Shown here piece by piece: positions 6,028 to 11,866 of a stretch of DNA of 37,640 nt; positions within the stretch are counted from its first letter, which is position 1, and every line of letters begins with the position of its first letter. The notes beneath the pieces are model-generated. The model ran no database searches and was not told the DNA's origin. It saw nothing but the letters and a program-made list of their open reading frames with translations. A program made the translations under genes and the position numbers. The DNA is from a virus: IMG/VR virus record IMGVR_UViG_3300045996_000465, positions 1 through 37,640 of that record. One strand, given 5' to 3'.

Positions 6028-6203
6028 CTGACTGGCTCTTTCTCACATTGACCTTCGGCATCGGCCCGGCGATGGCGCTTGGCCTGTGGCTCCTGATCCG
6101 CTGGCGCAGGCATCAAGACGACTTGGAGGCATGGGACCGCGCCCAGGCTCTGCGCCGCCAGCTACGGGAGCAGCAAGAGGAAAGAGTGGGAGAACAGCCA
6201 TGA
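6024..6203 (+). CDS. Small membrane protein
   Basis: 59 aa from ATG 6024. One N-terminal transmembrane segment (FLTLTFGIGPAMALGLWLLI) followed by a basic, helical cytoplasmic tail (RWRRHQDD ... RQLREQQEERVGEQP), a type II-like topology. The start and stop both overlap neighbours (ATGA). Function unknown. Confidence 0.6.
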   Translation: MTDWLFLTLTFGIGPAMALGLWLLIRWRRHQDDLEAWDRAQALRRQLREQQEERVGEQP

Positions 6204-6242
6204 AGGCAGATTTGGGAGCGGCCATCTGCACGGCGGAGAGTC
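6191..6242 (+). repeat. Dispersed repeat, forward copy 3
   Basis: GAACAGCC then GATTTGGGAGCGGCC ... CACGGCGGAGAGTC (core 6209-6242), 17 bases upstream of the PAPS-reductase-like gene. The partner inverted copy is at 7038-7080, so the enzyme gene is neatly bracketed. Confidence 0.85.
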
Positions 6243-6262
6243 GCGGAAAGGCTACAGCATGA
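6200..6262 (+). CDS. 20-aa leader ORF made almost wholly of the repeat
   Basis: ATG 6200 to TGA 6260-6262, coding MKADLGAAICTAESRGKATA. Both ends overlap neighbours as ATGA. It is the shared N-terminal peptide of other early proteins but ends before a body, and its stop is coupled to the start of the PAPS-reductase-like gene. Either a regulatory leader peptide or a module not yet fused to the downstream gene. Confidence 0.5.
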   Translation: MKADLGAAICTAESRGKATA

Positions 6263-7035
6263 GCGACCCATTTGTTATCGACGGGCCGACATGCATCAGC
6301 CTCTCAGGTGGCCGCACCAGCGCCTACATGCTGCGCCGCGTTCTGGACAGCAACGGGGGAACGCTGCCAAAGGAAACGGCTGTGTGCTTCGCCAACACCG
6401 GCAAGGAAGACTATCGCACTCTGCGGTTCGTGGAGGACATCGCCCATAAGTGGAAGGTGAAAATCCATTGGGTGGAGTTTCGGGACGACTCCATTGGCTT
6501 TGCAGAAGTGGAGCCGCGCAACGCCAGCGAGTCAGGTGAACCGTTCGCGGCACTGATCGCCAAGAAGAAGTTCCTGCCGAACGCGGTCATGCGCTTTTGC
6601 ACCAGCGACTTGAAGATCAAGCCGATAGAGGCGTTCATCCGCCGGTTCTACGGTTGGGGCGAGTTCGACATGCTGGTTGGCATCAGAGCCGACGAGCCGC
6701 GCAGGGTCGCGAAGATGCGCCACCTGCACCTGCCGCTGGCCATCGCCGGGGTCACGAAGCAGGACGTGTTGGCCTTCTGGAACGCCCAGCCATTCGACCT
6801 CCAGGCAGACGAGAGCAACTGCGATCTTTGCTTTCTCAAGGGACTGCCGCAGATCATGTCCGCAATCCGCAAGAAGCCGGAGCGGGCGGTGTGGTGGGCC
6901 AAGCAGGAAGGGTTGATAGGCGCTAGGTTTGCCAAGGACCGCCCAACCTACGAGCAGATGCGGGTCAACGCGATCAACCAGCAGGACGCCTTTGGCTACG
7001 ACGAGGAAGCCATTGCGTGCTTCTGCGGCGATTGA
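6259..7035 (+). CDS. PAPS-reductase-like PP-loop enzyme
   Basis: 258 aa from ATG 6259. PP-loop ATP/PAPS-binding motif SGGRTS at residues 16-21, ANTGKE at 45-50, and CTSDLK at 114-119, similar to the catalytic region of CysH-type enzymes. GIRADEPRR at 141-149 and paired cysteines (188/191 and 254/256) suggest an additional metal or redox site. Phage homologues are widespread; proposed roles include sulfur transfer to nucleic acid (DndC-like chemistry) or changing host sulfur metabolism, but none can be assigned from sequence. It sits between an inverted pair of dispersed repeats. Confidence 0.85.
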   Translation: MSDPFVIDGPTCISLSGGRTSAYMLRRVLDSNGGTLPKETAVCFANTGKEDYRTLRFVEDIAHKWKVKIHWVEFRDDSIGFAEVEPRNASESGEPFAALIAKKKFLPNAVMRFCTSDLKIKPIEAFIRRFYGWGEFDMLVGIRADEPRRVAKMRHLHLPLAIAGVTKQDVLAFWNAQPFDLQADESNCDLCFLKGLPQIMSAIRKKPERAVWWAKQEGLIGARFAKDRPTYEQMRVNAINQQDAFGYDEEAIACFCGD

Positions 7036-7037
7036 GC

Positions 7038-7080
7038 GATTCTCCGCCGTCCGAATCGTCTCCGACCAAATGAAAAAGCA
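7038..7080 (-). repeat. Dispersed repeat, inverted copy d
   Basis: GATTCTCCGCCGTCCGAATC ... ACCAAATGAAAAAGCA, two bases after the stop of the PAPS-reductase-like gene. GATTC/GAATC can close a small hairpin. Confidence 0.8.
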
Positions 7081-7132
7081 TCTCCCCTCCCCCTTCTGAC
7101 TCCCAGAGTTATCTATATAGCCTATGAGTGAC

Positions 7133-7182
7133 AAACAGCCTTCAATTCAATGTGGGCTCGTCCTCCTTCCATTCGGAGAATC
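7133..7182 (+). repeat. Dispersed repeat, forward copy 4 (non-coding)
   Basis: AAACAGCCTTCAATTCAA then GTGGGCTCGTCC and ATTCGGAGAATC, with a changed middle. The first of two tandem copies in the gap before xis/int. Confidence 0.85.
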
Positions 7183-7190
7183 TAGACAGT

Positions 7191-7241
7191 GAAACAGCCT
7201 TCTTTTTCACTTGGGCTCGTCCATCTTGACGGCGGAGAGTC
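7191..7241 (+). repeat. Dispersed repeat, forward copy 5 (longest, non-coding)
   Basis: GAAACAGCCTTCTTTTTCAC then 31 bases (7211-7241) identical to copy 1. This gives the fullest version of the element, about 50 bp. It ends 9 bases before the xis ATG and its GGAGAG could act as a distant ribosome-binding site. Confidence 0.9.
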
Positions 7242-7250
7242 TCTCTAGCC

Positions 7251-7586
7251 ATGCTCAAAGCCACCGAAGCTGCCGCGCTGCTGGGCTTGTCTGCCAGGAC
7301 CGTGTACGCTCTGGCGGAATCCGGGGCGCTGGCCTGTCACAAGTTCGGCGCTGCCGTCCGCTTCGATCCTGCCGACATAGAGGCTTACAAGCAGTCATGC
7401 CGATTACCCGCCACCACTCGGGCCGCTGGCTCTACCAGTTTGACCGCGTCATTGCCGGAACCCGCCAGCGCGCTAACCGACTACTTCCGCAAGGCTGGAC
7501 GCGAGCCCAAGCGCAAGCCTTCGACCAGCGAGAAACGGCGCGGCTCTACGAGCTTGCAACTGGTGGCGACAAGCCAGAACCCCTGA
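7251..7586 (+). CDS. xis: Excisionase-like protein
   Basis: 111 aa from ATG 7251. The first 50 residues (MLKATEAAALLGLSARTVYA, then FGAAVRFDPADIEAYKQSC) match the MerR-like helix-turn-helix of excisionase-family proteins. The remaining 60 residues overlap the integrase gene out of frame by 190 bases and look low in constraint, so only the N-terminal domain may matter. Overlap of xis and int is also seen in lambda and couples the two. It would direct integrase towards excision at the adjacent att site. Confidence 0.75.
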   Translation: MLKATEAAALLGLSARTVYALAESGALACHKFGAAVRFDPADIEAYKQSCRLPATTRAAGSTSLTASLPEPASALTDYFRKAGREPKRKPSTSEKRRGSTSLQLVATSQNP

Positions 7587-8410
7587 TTGATGACGCCGTG
7601 CTGCTCTACCTCAAACACCACGCGCCGCACCTGAAGAACTACCCGGACATCATGGGCGCGCTGGATTTGCTGCGGCCCTTCTACGAGGCCAAGCCCTTGT
7701 CTGCCCTGCCGGAAGTCGCGCAGGAGTACGCCAAGAAAGGTAAGGGGGAGGAAGGCCAAGCCCTGAAGCCTGGAACGCTCAGGAACCGGCTGGCGTACCT
7801 GCGGGCGGCTTGCCGGTGGGCATGGAAGCATCACAGCCTAGGCGAACACGACCCGGCGGAGCGGATGGTGCTGCCCAAGGTGAAGAACGCCCGTCATGTG
7901 TACCTGTCCCGCGCTCAGGCGGTTTCAGTGTTCCGGGCGATGGGGCCGAGCTGGTCAAGGGACGCGGCCAGAGTCGCCTTCTACACCGGCTGGCGGATCA
8001 ACGAGGTTCTACAGGCCACCCCGCAGGGAACCCCGGAAGGCTGGGTCTTGACCATCCCGGACACAAAAAACGGCCAACCCCGGATTGTCCCGGCGCATCG
8101 CAGGATCGTCCATTTGGTCAGGGACCACTGGCCCCCGCAGGTGACGAAGTGGACGGCCAGCAAGGCGGTCAAGAAGGCGATGGTTGCTGTGGGTCTAGGA
8201 CACGCCCGCCTGCACGATCTAAGGCACTCTGCGGCCTCTGAAATGATTAACGCAGGGGTAGACCTCTACACGGTCGGCGGGGTGCTTGGGCACAAGTCAG
8301 CAATCAGCACGGCTCGCTATGCCCACTTGGCAACGGAGCGGCTGAGGATGGCGGTTGGGAAGATCGGTGCCAAAAAGCCCCAACCTGGGCCGGAGGCGAA
8401 AGCAGCATGA
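7397..8410 (+). CDS. int: Tyrosine-recombinase integrase
   Basis: 337 aa from ATG 7397. An N-terminal arm/SAM-like domain is followed by the catalytic domain with R200 (YTGWRINEVL), K224, H273-x-x-R276 (LHDLRH), H299 (GVLGHKS) and Y308 (TARYAH), so the active site is complete. It catalyses site-specific recombination between phage and host att sites. The stop lies 15 bases from a tRNA-Lys fragment, the expected attP position. Transcribed in the same direction as the early operon. Confidence 0.95.
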   Translation: MPITRHHSGRWLYQFDRVIAGTRQRANRLLPQGWTRAQAQAFDQRETARLYELATGGDKPEPLIDDAVLLYLKHHAPHLKNYPDIMGALDLLRPFYEAKPLSALPEVAQEYAKKGKGEEGQALKPGTLRNRLAYLRAACRWAWKHHSLGEHDPAERMVLPKVKNARHVYLSRAQAVSVFRAMGPSWSRDAARVAFYTGWRINEVLQATPQGTPEGWVLTIPDTKNGQPRIVPAHRRIVHLVRDHWPPQVTKWTASKAVKKAMVAVGLGHARLHDLRHSAASEMINAGVDLYTVGGVLGHKSAISTARYAHLATERLRMAVGKIGAKKPQPGPEAKAA

Positions 8411-8425
8411 AACCACTGTTTTCGC

Positions 8426-8470
8426 TGGTAGGACGTGCAGGATTCGAACCTGCGACCAACGGATTAAAAG
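8426..8470 (-). other. attP: attP: 3' half of tRNA-Lys(UUU)
   Basis: Read on the minus strand, the segment begins at the anticodon loop (CTTTTAA), continues through a T-arm (GCAGG-TTCGAAT-CCTGC) and ends in a 3' CCA. The anticodon is UUU. The 5' half is absent: the bases before the loop do not pair with the anticodon stem. This is the usual core of a phage att site that rebuilds the host tRNA on integration. It lies directly after the integrase gene. Confidence 0.85.
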
Positions 8471-8507
8471 GACGGTACGCGATCAGTGCGCAGAGCCGTT
8501 CCCCTCT

Positions 8508-8531
8508 GTGCGCCCCTTGCTTGGGGCGCGC
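8508..8531 (+). terminator. GC-rich hairpin after int/attP
   Basis: Stem of up to 9 bp with one G-T wobble (GTGCGCCCC/GGGGCGCGC) and a TTGCTT loop, but no immediate T-run. It may end int transcription or be part of the attP arm; it also lies just ahead of the HNH gene. Confidence 0.4.
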
Positions 8532-8582
8532 TGATGAGCATGTTTTGCCTGCTCTGTGCCAAATTCTCCCAACCTGACGCCT

Positions 8583-8909
8583 ATGCCAATAAAGCCTGAG
8601 AACCGCGCCCGCTACCCAAAGGACTGGAAGGACATAGTGTCCAAGGTTAGGGAGCGAAGTGGTAACAAGTGTGAAGGCTCCCCGAACTGGCCGGAATGCC
8701 GAGCCGAGAACGGACAACCGCACCCGGCGACTGGCAGTAAGGTCGTTTTGACCACGGCCCACCTTGACCATGTACCGGAGAACTGCGACCTGACCAACCT
8801 ACGCCATTGGTGCCAGCGATGCCACCTTGTCTACGACGCCCAGCACCACGCCGAGACTGCCTATGCTACCCGTAAGGCGCAGGCGAATACGATGGAACTG
8901 CCGCTGTGA
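8583..8909 (+). CDS. HNH endonuclease-like protein
   Basis: 108 aa from ATG 8583 (a GTG at 8556 is possible; neither has a good ribosome-binding site). Basic N-terminus, cysteines at CEGSPNWPEC, then the beta-beta-alpha metal site AHLDHVPENC ... NLRHWCQRCH. It is a compact HNH nuclease of the kind found near phage termini or as a mobile element. The position next to attP suggests a recently inserted accessory gene. An inverted repeat copy follows the stop. Confidence 0.75.
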   Translation: MPIKPENRARYPKDWKDIVSKVRERSGNKCEGSPNWPECRAENGQPHPATGSKVVLTTAHLDHVPENCDLTNLRHWCQRCHLVYDAQHHAETAYATRKAQANTMELPL

Positions 8910-8919
8910 GCCCATGAAA

Positions 8920-8963
8920 GACTCTCCGCTGTCACGGAGTCAAGCAGCCAAGTAAAACAAAGG
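8920..8963 (-). repeat. Dispersed repeat, inverted copy e
   Basis: GACTCTCCGCTGTCACGGAG then AAGCAGCCAAGTAAAACAAAGGG, downstream of the HNH gene. CTCCG-ctgtca-CGGAG forms a perfect 5-bp hairpin. It may pair with the forward copies before xis, bracketing xis-int-attP-HNH. Confidence 0.8.
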
Positions 8964-8992
8964 GTGTCTAGGCATCCTTAAAGGAGAAAGAG

Positions 8993-9052
8993 ATGGAAGA
9001 CCAAAACCATAAGGCAGATGTTGAGGGGGAGCGGCATGGCAACCGCGTTTGA
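8993..9052 (+). CDS. 19-aa leader ORF before HNH-AP2 gene
   Basis: ATG 8993 with AAGGAG seven bases upstream, TGA at 9050-9052, overlapping the first codons of the next gene in another frame. Codes MEDQNHKADVEGERHGNRV; the KAD start of the repeat peptide is recognisable. The strong ribosome-binding site suggests that it is translated and may feed ribosomes to the ATG at 9036. Confidence 0.4.
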   Translation: MEDQNHKADVEGERHGNRV

Positions 9053-9581
9053 GATGGCCCTTGGAGCTGAGTATGTCCGGGAGTGCCTTGAGGAAAACGG
9101 GGGCGTCTTGTACTGGCGCTCACGCCCAAGTCACCACTTCTCGGACGCTAGGAGCGTAACTAGGTTTCAGACGAGATACGCCGGACGGCCAGCAGGTGGC
9201 CGTGATGTAAAAGGCTATTTCGTCGTATGGGTCTCAATTGGCTCTCAGAAGTACCGGCTATTCGCTCATCGCGTAGTGTGGATGCTGCACCACGGCGACT
9301 GGCCGAGCCAGGTCATCGACCACATCAACCGGGACAAGGCCGATAACCGCATAGAAAATTTGCGCGATATTCAGCCGGACGCCAACCTTAGAAACAACGG
9401 TAATCCCAGAGGGACCGGACTGCTGGGGGCGTACCGAGCCAGGGGCAAGAAATTCTATTCTCAAGTAAGTCGCGGCGGTCGCAGCAAGAGACTTGGCTCA
9501 TTCGACACAGCCAAAGAAGCCCATGAAGCTTTTGTCCGCGCAACCACAGACAATCAAGGAGACGCTTTACATGGGAAATGA
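9036..9581 (+). CDS. HNH homing endonuclease with AP2 domain
   Basis: 181 aa from ATG 9036 with GGGGAG upstream. Residues about 80-130 form the HNH motif (HRVVWMLHHGDWPSQVIDHI, then NRIENLRDIQPDANLRNN). The C-terminal 45 residues (GAYRARGKKFYSQV, RLGSFDTAKEAHEAF) form an AP2-type DNA-binding domain. Such HNH-AP2 proteins are free-standing mobile endonucleases common in phage genomes. The last bases overlap the next gene. Confidence 0.85.
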   Translation: MATAFEMALGAEYVRECLEENGGVLYWRSRPSHHFSDARSVTRFQTRYAGRPAGGRDVKGYFVVWVSIGSQKYRLFAHRVVWMLHHGDWPSQVIDHINRDKADNRIENLRDIQPDANLRNNGNPRGTGLLGAYRARGKKFYSQVSRGGRSKRLGSFDTAKEAHEAFVRATTDNQGDALHGK

Positions 9582-9786
9582 ATCGACCCAAGCAGTGCCC
9601 ACAGGGACGGCGGAGAGTCTCACCACCCGCGAGGCTCTAGAACTGGTGCGCGACTGCTCATCGCAGGAATGGCAGCAGCCGGATGGGAAGCGCATGGCTG
9701 CGACTGACAACCAAGGTCGGCGCTTCTGGTTCATCACAGAGGATGTGATGCAGGCCGTTCGGGAAGTGCTGGAGAAGAAGCCATGA
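9571..9786 (+). CDS. Small early protein with repeat-encoded N-terminus
   Basis: 71 aa from ATG 9571, overlapping the HNH-AP2 stop. The N-terminus contains GTAESLTTREAL from forward repeat copy 6, then an acidic helical body (FWFITEDVMQAVREVLEKKP). No family is recognised. The end overlaps the next gene (ATGA). Confidence 0.65.
   Translation: MGNESTQAVPTGTAESLTTREALELVRDCSSQEWQQPDGKRMAATDNQGRRFWFITEDVMQAVREVLEKKP
9606..9619 (+). repeat. Dispersed repeat, forward copy 6 (short)
   Basis: Only GACGGCGGAGAGTC is kept, in the same reading frame as in the other genes (TAES). The partner inverted copy is at 10006-10050. Confidence 0.7.
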
Positions 9787-10046
9787 GCTGCGACTACTAC
9801 CTGACTTGCCACGCCTGCAAGAAGGGTCTGCATGTGGCGCAGGACGGCCTGAGCGGCTTCACGTTCTACAGTGGCGAGCCCGAAACCATGCGGAAGCTGC
9901 GCGACTTCCTAGCCGAACACAACGGTCAATCGCACGCTCTGGAATTGGCGACAGAACATCGGTTTGACGACTTGCTGGATCGTGGCTACGTCGATCTCGA
10001 TGAAGGACTCTCCGCCCAATCAAGCGGACGAGCCCGAGTGAAATAG
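9783..10046 (+). CDS. Conserved small phage protein
   Basis: 87 aa; ATG overlaps the previous stop. Starts MSCDYYLTCHACKKGLHVAQ, with a CxxC pair, then DGLSGFTFYSGEPETMRKLR; from memory similar short proteins with a DYYL-CxxC start occur in other phages, function unknown. The C-terminal GLSAQSSGRARVK is encoded by an inverted repeat copy that reads through the stop. Confidence 0.7.
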   Translation: MSCDYYLTCHACKKGLHVAQDGLSGFTFYSGEPETMRKLRDFLAEHNGQSHALELATEHRFDDLLDRGYVDLDEGLSAQSSGRARVK

Positions 10047-10050
10047 AAGG
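10006..10050 (-). repeat. Dispersed repeat, inverted copy f
   Basis: GACTCTCCGCCCAATCAAGC then GGACGAGCCCGAGTGAAATAGAAGG. TCCGC...GCGGA can pair. It covers the end of the 9783 gene. The following CTGCC...GGCAG hairpin (10060-10084) recurs after copy g. Confidence 0.85.
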
Positions 10051-10059
10051 TATCCCGGT

Positions 10060-10110
10060 ATCCTGCCTTTACCAATATTGGCAGTATATCTATCAGATAT
10101 GGAGAGAGAG
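10060..10110 (+). promoter_or_regulatory. Leader region shared with the next gene but one
   Basis: A CTGCC...GGCAG hairpin, an AT-rich stretch, then ATGGAGAGAGAG directly before the ATG at 10111. The 10574-10658 leader has the same order: TATCCTGCC...GGGCAG, AT-rich bases, ATGGAGAGAG, ATGGAA. The GGAGAGAG block is the ribosome-binding site in both. Confidence 0.5.
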
Positions 10111-10527
10111 ATGGAACCCAAAGCCCATGATGCAGATTTGACCTCGGCTCCTCTGACGGCGGAGAATCTTGCGGAGGCCGAGGGAGCTGCGTTGGACGCC
10201 CTTGTCGCTCAGCTTGAAGGGGTGACCGGTCTAGTCGAGAAGGACGGGCGCATGTGCCATGTGCGCGAGTGGGACCCGGAGGGGTGCGCGTGGCGCGACA
10301 ACATGCAGGAATGGGTGATGTGGGTTGACTACGCGCCCAGCCAGCGATGGGACCACGGCGGGCCAATTATCGAGCGCGCACGGGTTCAGATCGGCTTCAC
10401 GGGCGATGGTCGCGGCTGGCAAGCGGCGGTGAACCCGGATGCTTCGGCGGATTGGTGTATCCCGTGGCATGACGGGTCGACTCCGTTGATCGCCGCCATG
10501 CGTGCATTTGTCGCCAGCAAACGATGA
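10111..10527 (+). CDS. Early protein with repeat-encoded N-terminus
   Basis: 138 aa from ATG 10111 with GGAGAGAGAG upstream. The N-terminus contains HDADLTSAPLTAENLAEAEG from forward copy 7. The body has several tryptophans (VREWDPEGCAWRDNMQEWVM) and ends near WCIPWHDGSTPLIAAMRAFV, similar in character to small phage proteins predicted to act on an amino-acid-like or nucleotide substrate, but no family is assigned. Bracketed by forward copy 7 and inverted copy g. Confidence 0.7.
   Translation: MEPKAHDADLTSAPLTAENLAEAEGAALDALVAQLEGVTGLVEKDGRMCHVREWDPEGCAWRDNMQEWVMWVDYAPSQRWDHGGPIIERARVQIGFTGDGRGWQAAVNPDASADWCIPWHDGSTPLIAAMRAFVASKR
10135..10168 (+). repeat. Dispersed repeat, forward copy 7
   Basis: GATTTGACCTCGGCTCC...CTGACGGCGGAGAATC, in frame as DLTSAPLTAEN in the 10111 gene. 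The partner is 10530-10573. Confidence 0.8.
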
Positions 10528-10529
10528 GA

Positions 10530-10573
10530 GATTCTCCGCTGCCCGGAGTGAAGCAGCCAAGTGAAAAAGAAGG
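10530..10573 (-). repeat. Dispersed repeat, inverted copy g
   Basis: GATTCTCCGCTGCCCGGAG then AAGCAGCCAAGTGAAAAAGAAGG, three bases after the 10527 stop. CTCCG-ctgcc-CGGAG forms a hairpin. The AAGTGAAAAAGAAGG arm exactly matches the reverse complement of forward copy 5. Confidence 0.85.
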
Positions 10574-10622
10574 ATGTTTGGTTATCCTGCCTCTACTCGT
10601 ATAGGGCAGTACAACCATCCTT

Positions 10623-10642
10623 ACCGTTTACCGGTAAACGGT
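10623..10642. promoter_or_regulatory. Perfect 20-bp palindrome (operator candidate)
   Basis: ACCGTTTACC/GGTAAACGGT with no spacer, 16 bases before the start of the 10659 gene. The half-site resembles the CTACCGTT sites at 971-990, suggesting a repressor site, though an RNA hairpin is also possible. Confidence 0.6.
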
Positions 10643-10658
10643 CAACCAATGGAGAGAG

Positions 10659-10940
10659 ATGGAATTACCTGAACTGCCGGCGCCTGACATTTGGGTGCGC
10701 GAGGACTTTGGCCTTGGAGACTCAACGGTCCATCAAGGTTACACCGCCGACCAGATGCGAGCCTATGGGGAGCAATGCGCTCTTGCAGAGAGGGGGAAAA
10801 TCCTCGCCGCGCTGAAGGCCGAAATTGACCACTGCGCCACCAACGACGTGAGGCTGGTGCCTGTGTTCGGTCGCGCTCAGGGCGTTCTGGGCGTTCCGTC
10901 CAGCTACATTGAAGCGGTCATCGAAAGGTTTTCGGCTTAG
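10659..10940 (+). CDS. Small conserved phage protein, 'YTADQMRAY' type
   Basis: 93 aa from ATG 10659 with GGAGAG upstream. VHQGYTADQMRAYGEQC is a motif seen widely near the N-terminus of small phage and prophage proteins of unknown role, here followed by a helix and then YIEAVIERFSA at the end. Expression may be controlled by the 20-bp palindrome just upstream. The last gene in the early-type run before the hydrolase. Confidence 0.7.
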   Translation: MELPELPAPDIWVREDFGLGDSTVHQGYTADQMRAYGEQCALAERGKILAALKAEIDHCATNDVRLVPVFGRAQGVLGVPSSYIEAVIERFSA

Positions 10941-10988
10941 TTAGCGGGCCTGCATGACCCTATCCAGCGATTTCCCTACCGTGTGGCG

Positions 10989-11017
10989 TTGACAACCTCA
11001 GCCGTAGAGCCTCAAAT
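10989..11017 (+). promoter_or_regulatory. Promoter for the secreted hydrolase
   Basis: TTGACA (10989-10994), a 17-bp spacer and TCAAAT (11012-11017). Transcription would start at about the ATG at 11024, giving a leaderless message; no Shine-Dalgarno sequence is visible upstream of that ATG. This fits an independently expressed 'moron' gene. Confidence 0.5.
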
Positions 11018-11023
11018 TACCTG

Positions 11024-11866
11024 ATGCGAAAACTTCTTCTCATCCTGGCCCTGCTGGCGTCTGCATGTGTCCAAGCCCGCCAGCCAGATGGAAAGTACGT
11101 CTATCGCCAAGGAACAGGAAACGACCGCGAATACTCGCTGGACGTTTACCTTCCCGACGACGACGGCAAACCCCGACCCGTGCTGATTCTGTTTCACGGA
11201 GGGGGATGGACGAGCCACGATAAAGGGATGTTCGCCGCGTTTGCATCACGCATCACACGATTCACCCGCATGGTGGTTATCAGCGCGAACTACCCCTTGA
11301 CCGGAAACCCGCAGGATGGAGTGGAAGCTGCCAGAGGGGTCCATTGCTGGGTGCGGTCCCACGCGCTGGAGTTTCGGATTGACCGCGACTATATCGCCTT
11401 GGGCGGCGCTTCGGCTGGCGGGCAGTTGGCCGCAGCGGCGGGACAGGTTGCGAAGTCGAACGCCCCTGAGTGCGATGGTTTGCGCGTTCGCAAGCCGGGC
11501 GCGCTGGTGCTGCTCAATCCCGCTGTTGATCTGAGTGCTTGGAGCTGGTACACGCCCGAACTAAGCGCGGTCAACCCGATGGAGATGGTCCGCGACTCGC
11601 TCCCGGCAACGCTGCTTCTCAACGGTACATCCGATGCGATAACCCCTGTCGCTACGGCTCGCGCATTCCGAGCCAAGGCTTTAGGGGCGGGAGCCGTTAT
11701 GGTGAAGGTCGTGGAGTACGAGGGACGGCCTCACAGCTTCTGGAAAGAAGTGCAGAACGGCGACTTACGCAGGACGGTGTGGCAGACAGTCCATTTTCTG
11801 TCTGGGCTGGGATGGCCCATTGCCACGCGAGAGACTACGATGGAGCAAGATGATGGAAGCAGGTAA
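11024..11866 (+). CDS. Secreted or lipid-anchored alpha/beta hydrolase
   Basis: 280 aa from ATG 11024. MRKLLLILALLASACVQA is a signal peptide with a possible lipobox ending at C15. The fold shows oxyanion motif HGGGW (58-62), nucleophile S130 in GASAG, D204 (GTSDAITP) and H237 (GRPHSFW), a complete esterase triad of the carbohydrate-ester/lipase type. It should act in the periplasm or outer membrane. It is not a usual phage gene and has its own promoter; deacetylation of surface polysaccharide or another lysogenic-conversion role is a reasonable guess. Its end overlaps the next gene. Confidence 0.8.
   Translation: MRKLLLILALLASACVQARQPDGKYVYRQGTGNDREYSLDVYLPDDDGKPRPVLILFHGGGWTSHDKGMFAAFASRITRFTRMVVISANYPLTGNPQDGVEAARGVHCWVRSHALEFRIDRDYIALGGASAGGQLAAAAGQVAKSNAPECDGLRVRKPGALVLLNPAVDLSAWSWYTPELSAVNPMEMVRDSLPATLLLNGTSDAITPVATARAFRAKALGAGAVMVKVVEYEGRPHSFWKEVQNGDLRRTVWQTVHFLSGLGWPIATRETTMEQDDGSR

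Noticed and set aside
8426-8500. Complete tRNA gene
   Set aside because: Only the 3' half is present; bases beyond the anticodon loop do not form the anticodon stem, D-arm or acceptor pair.
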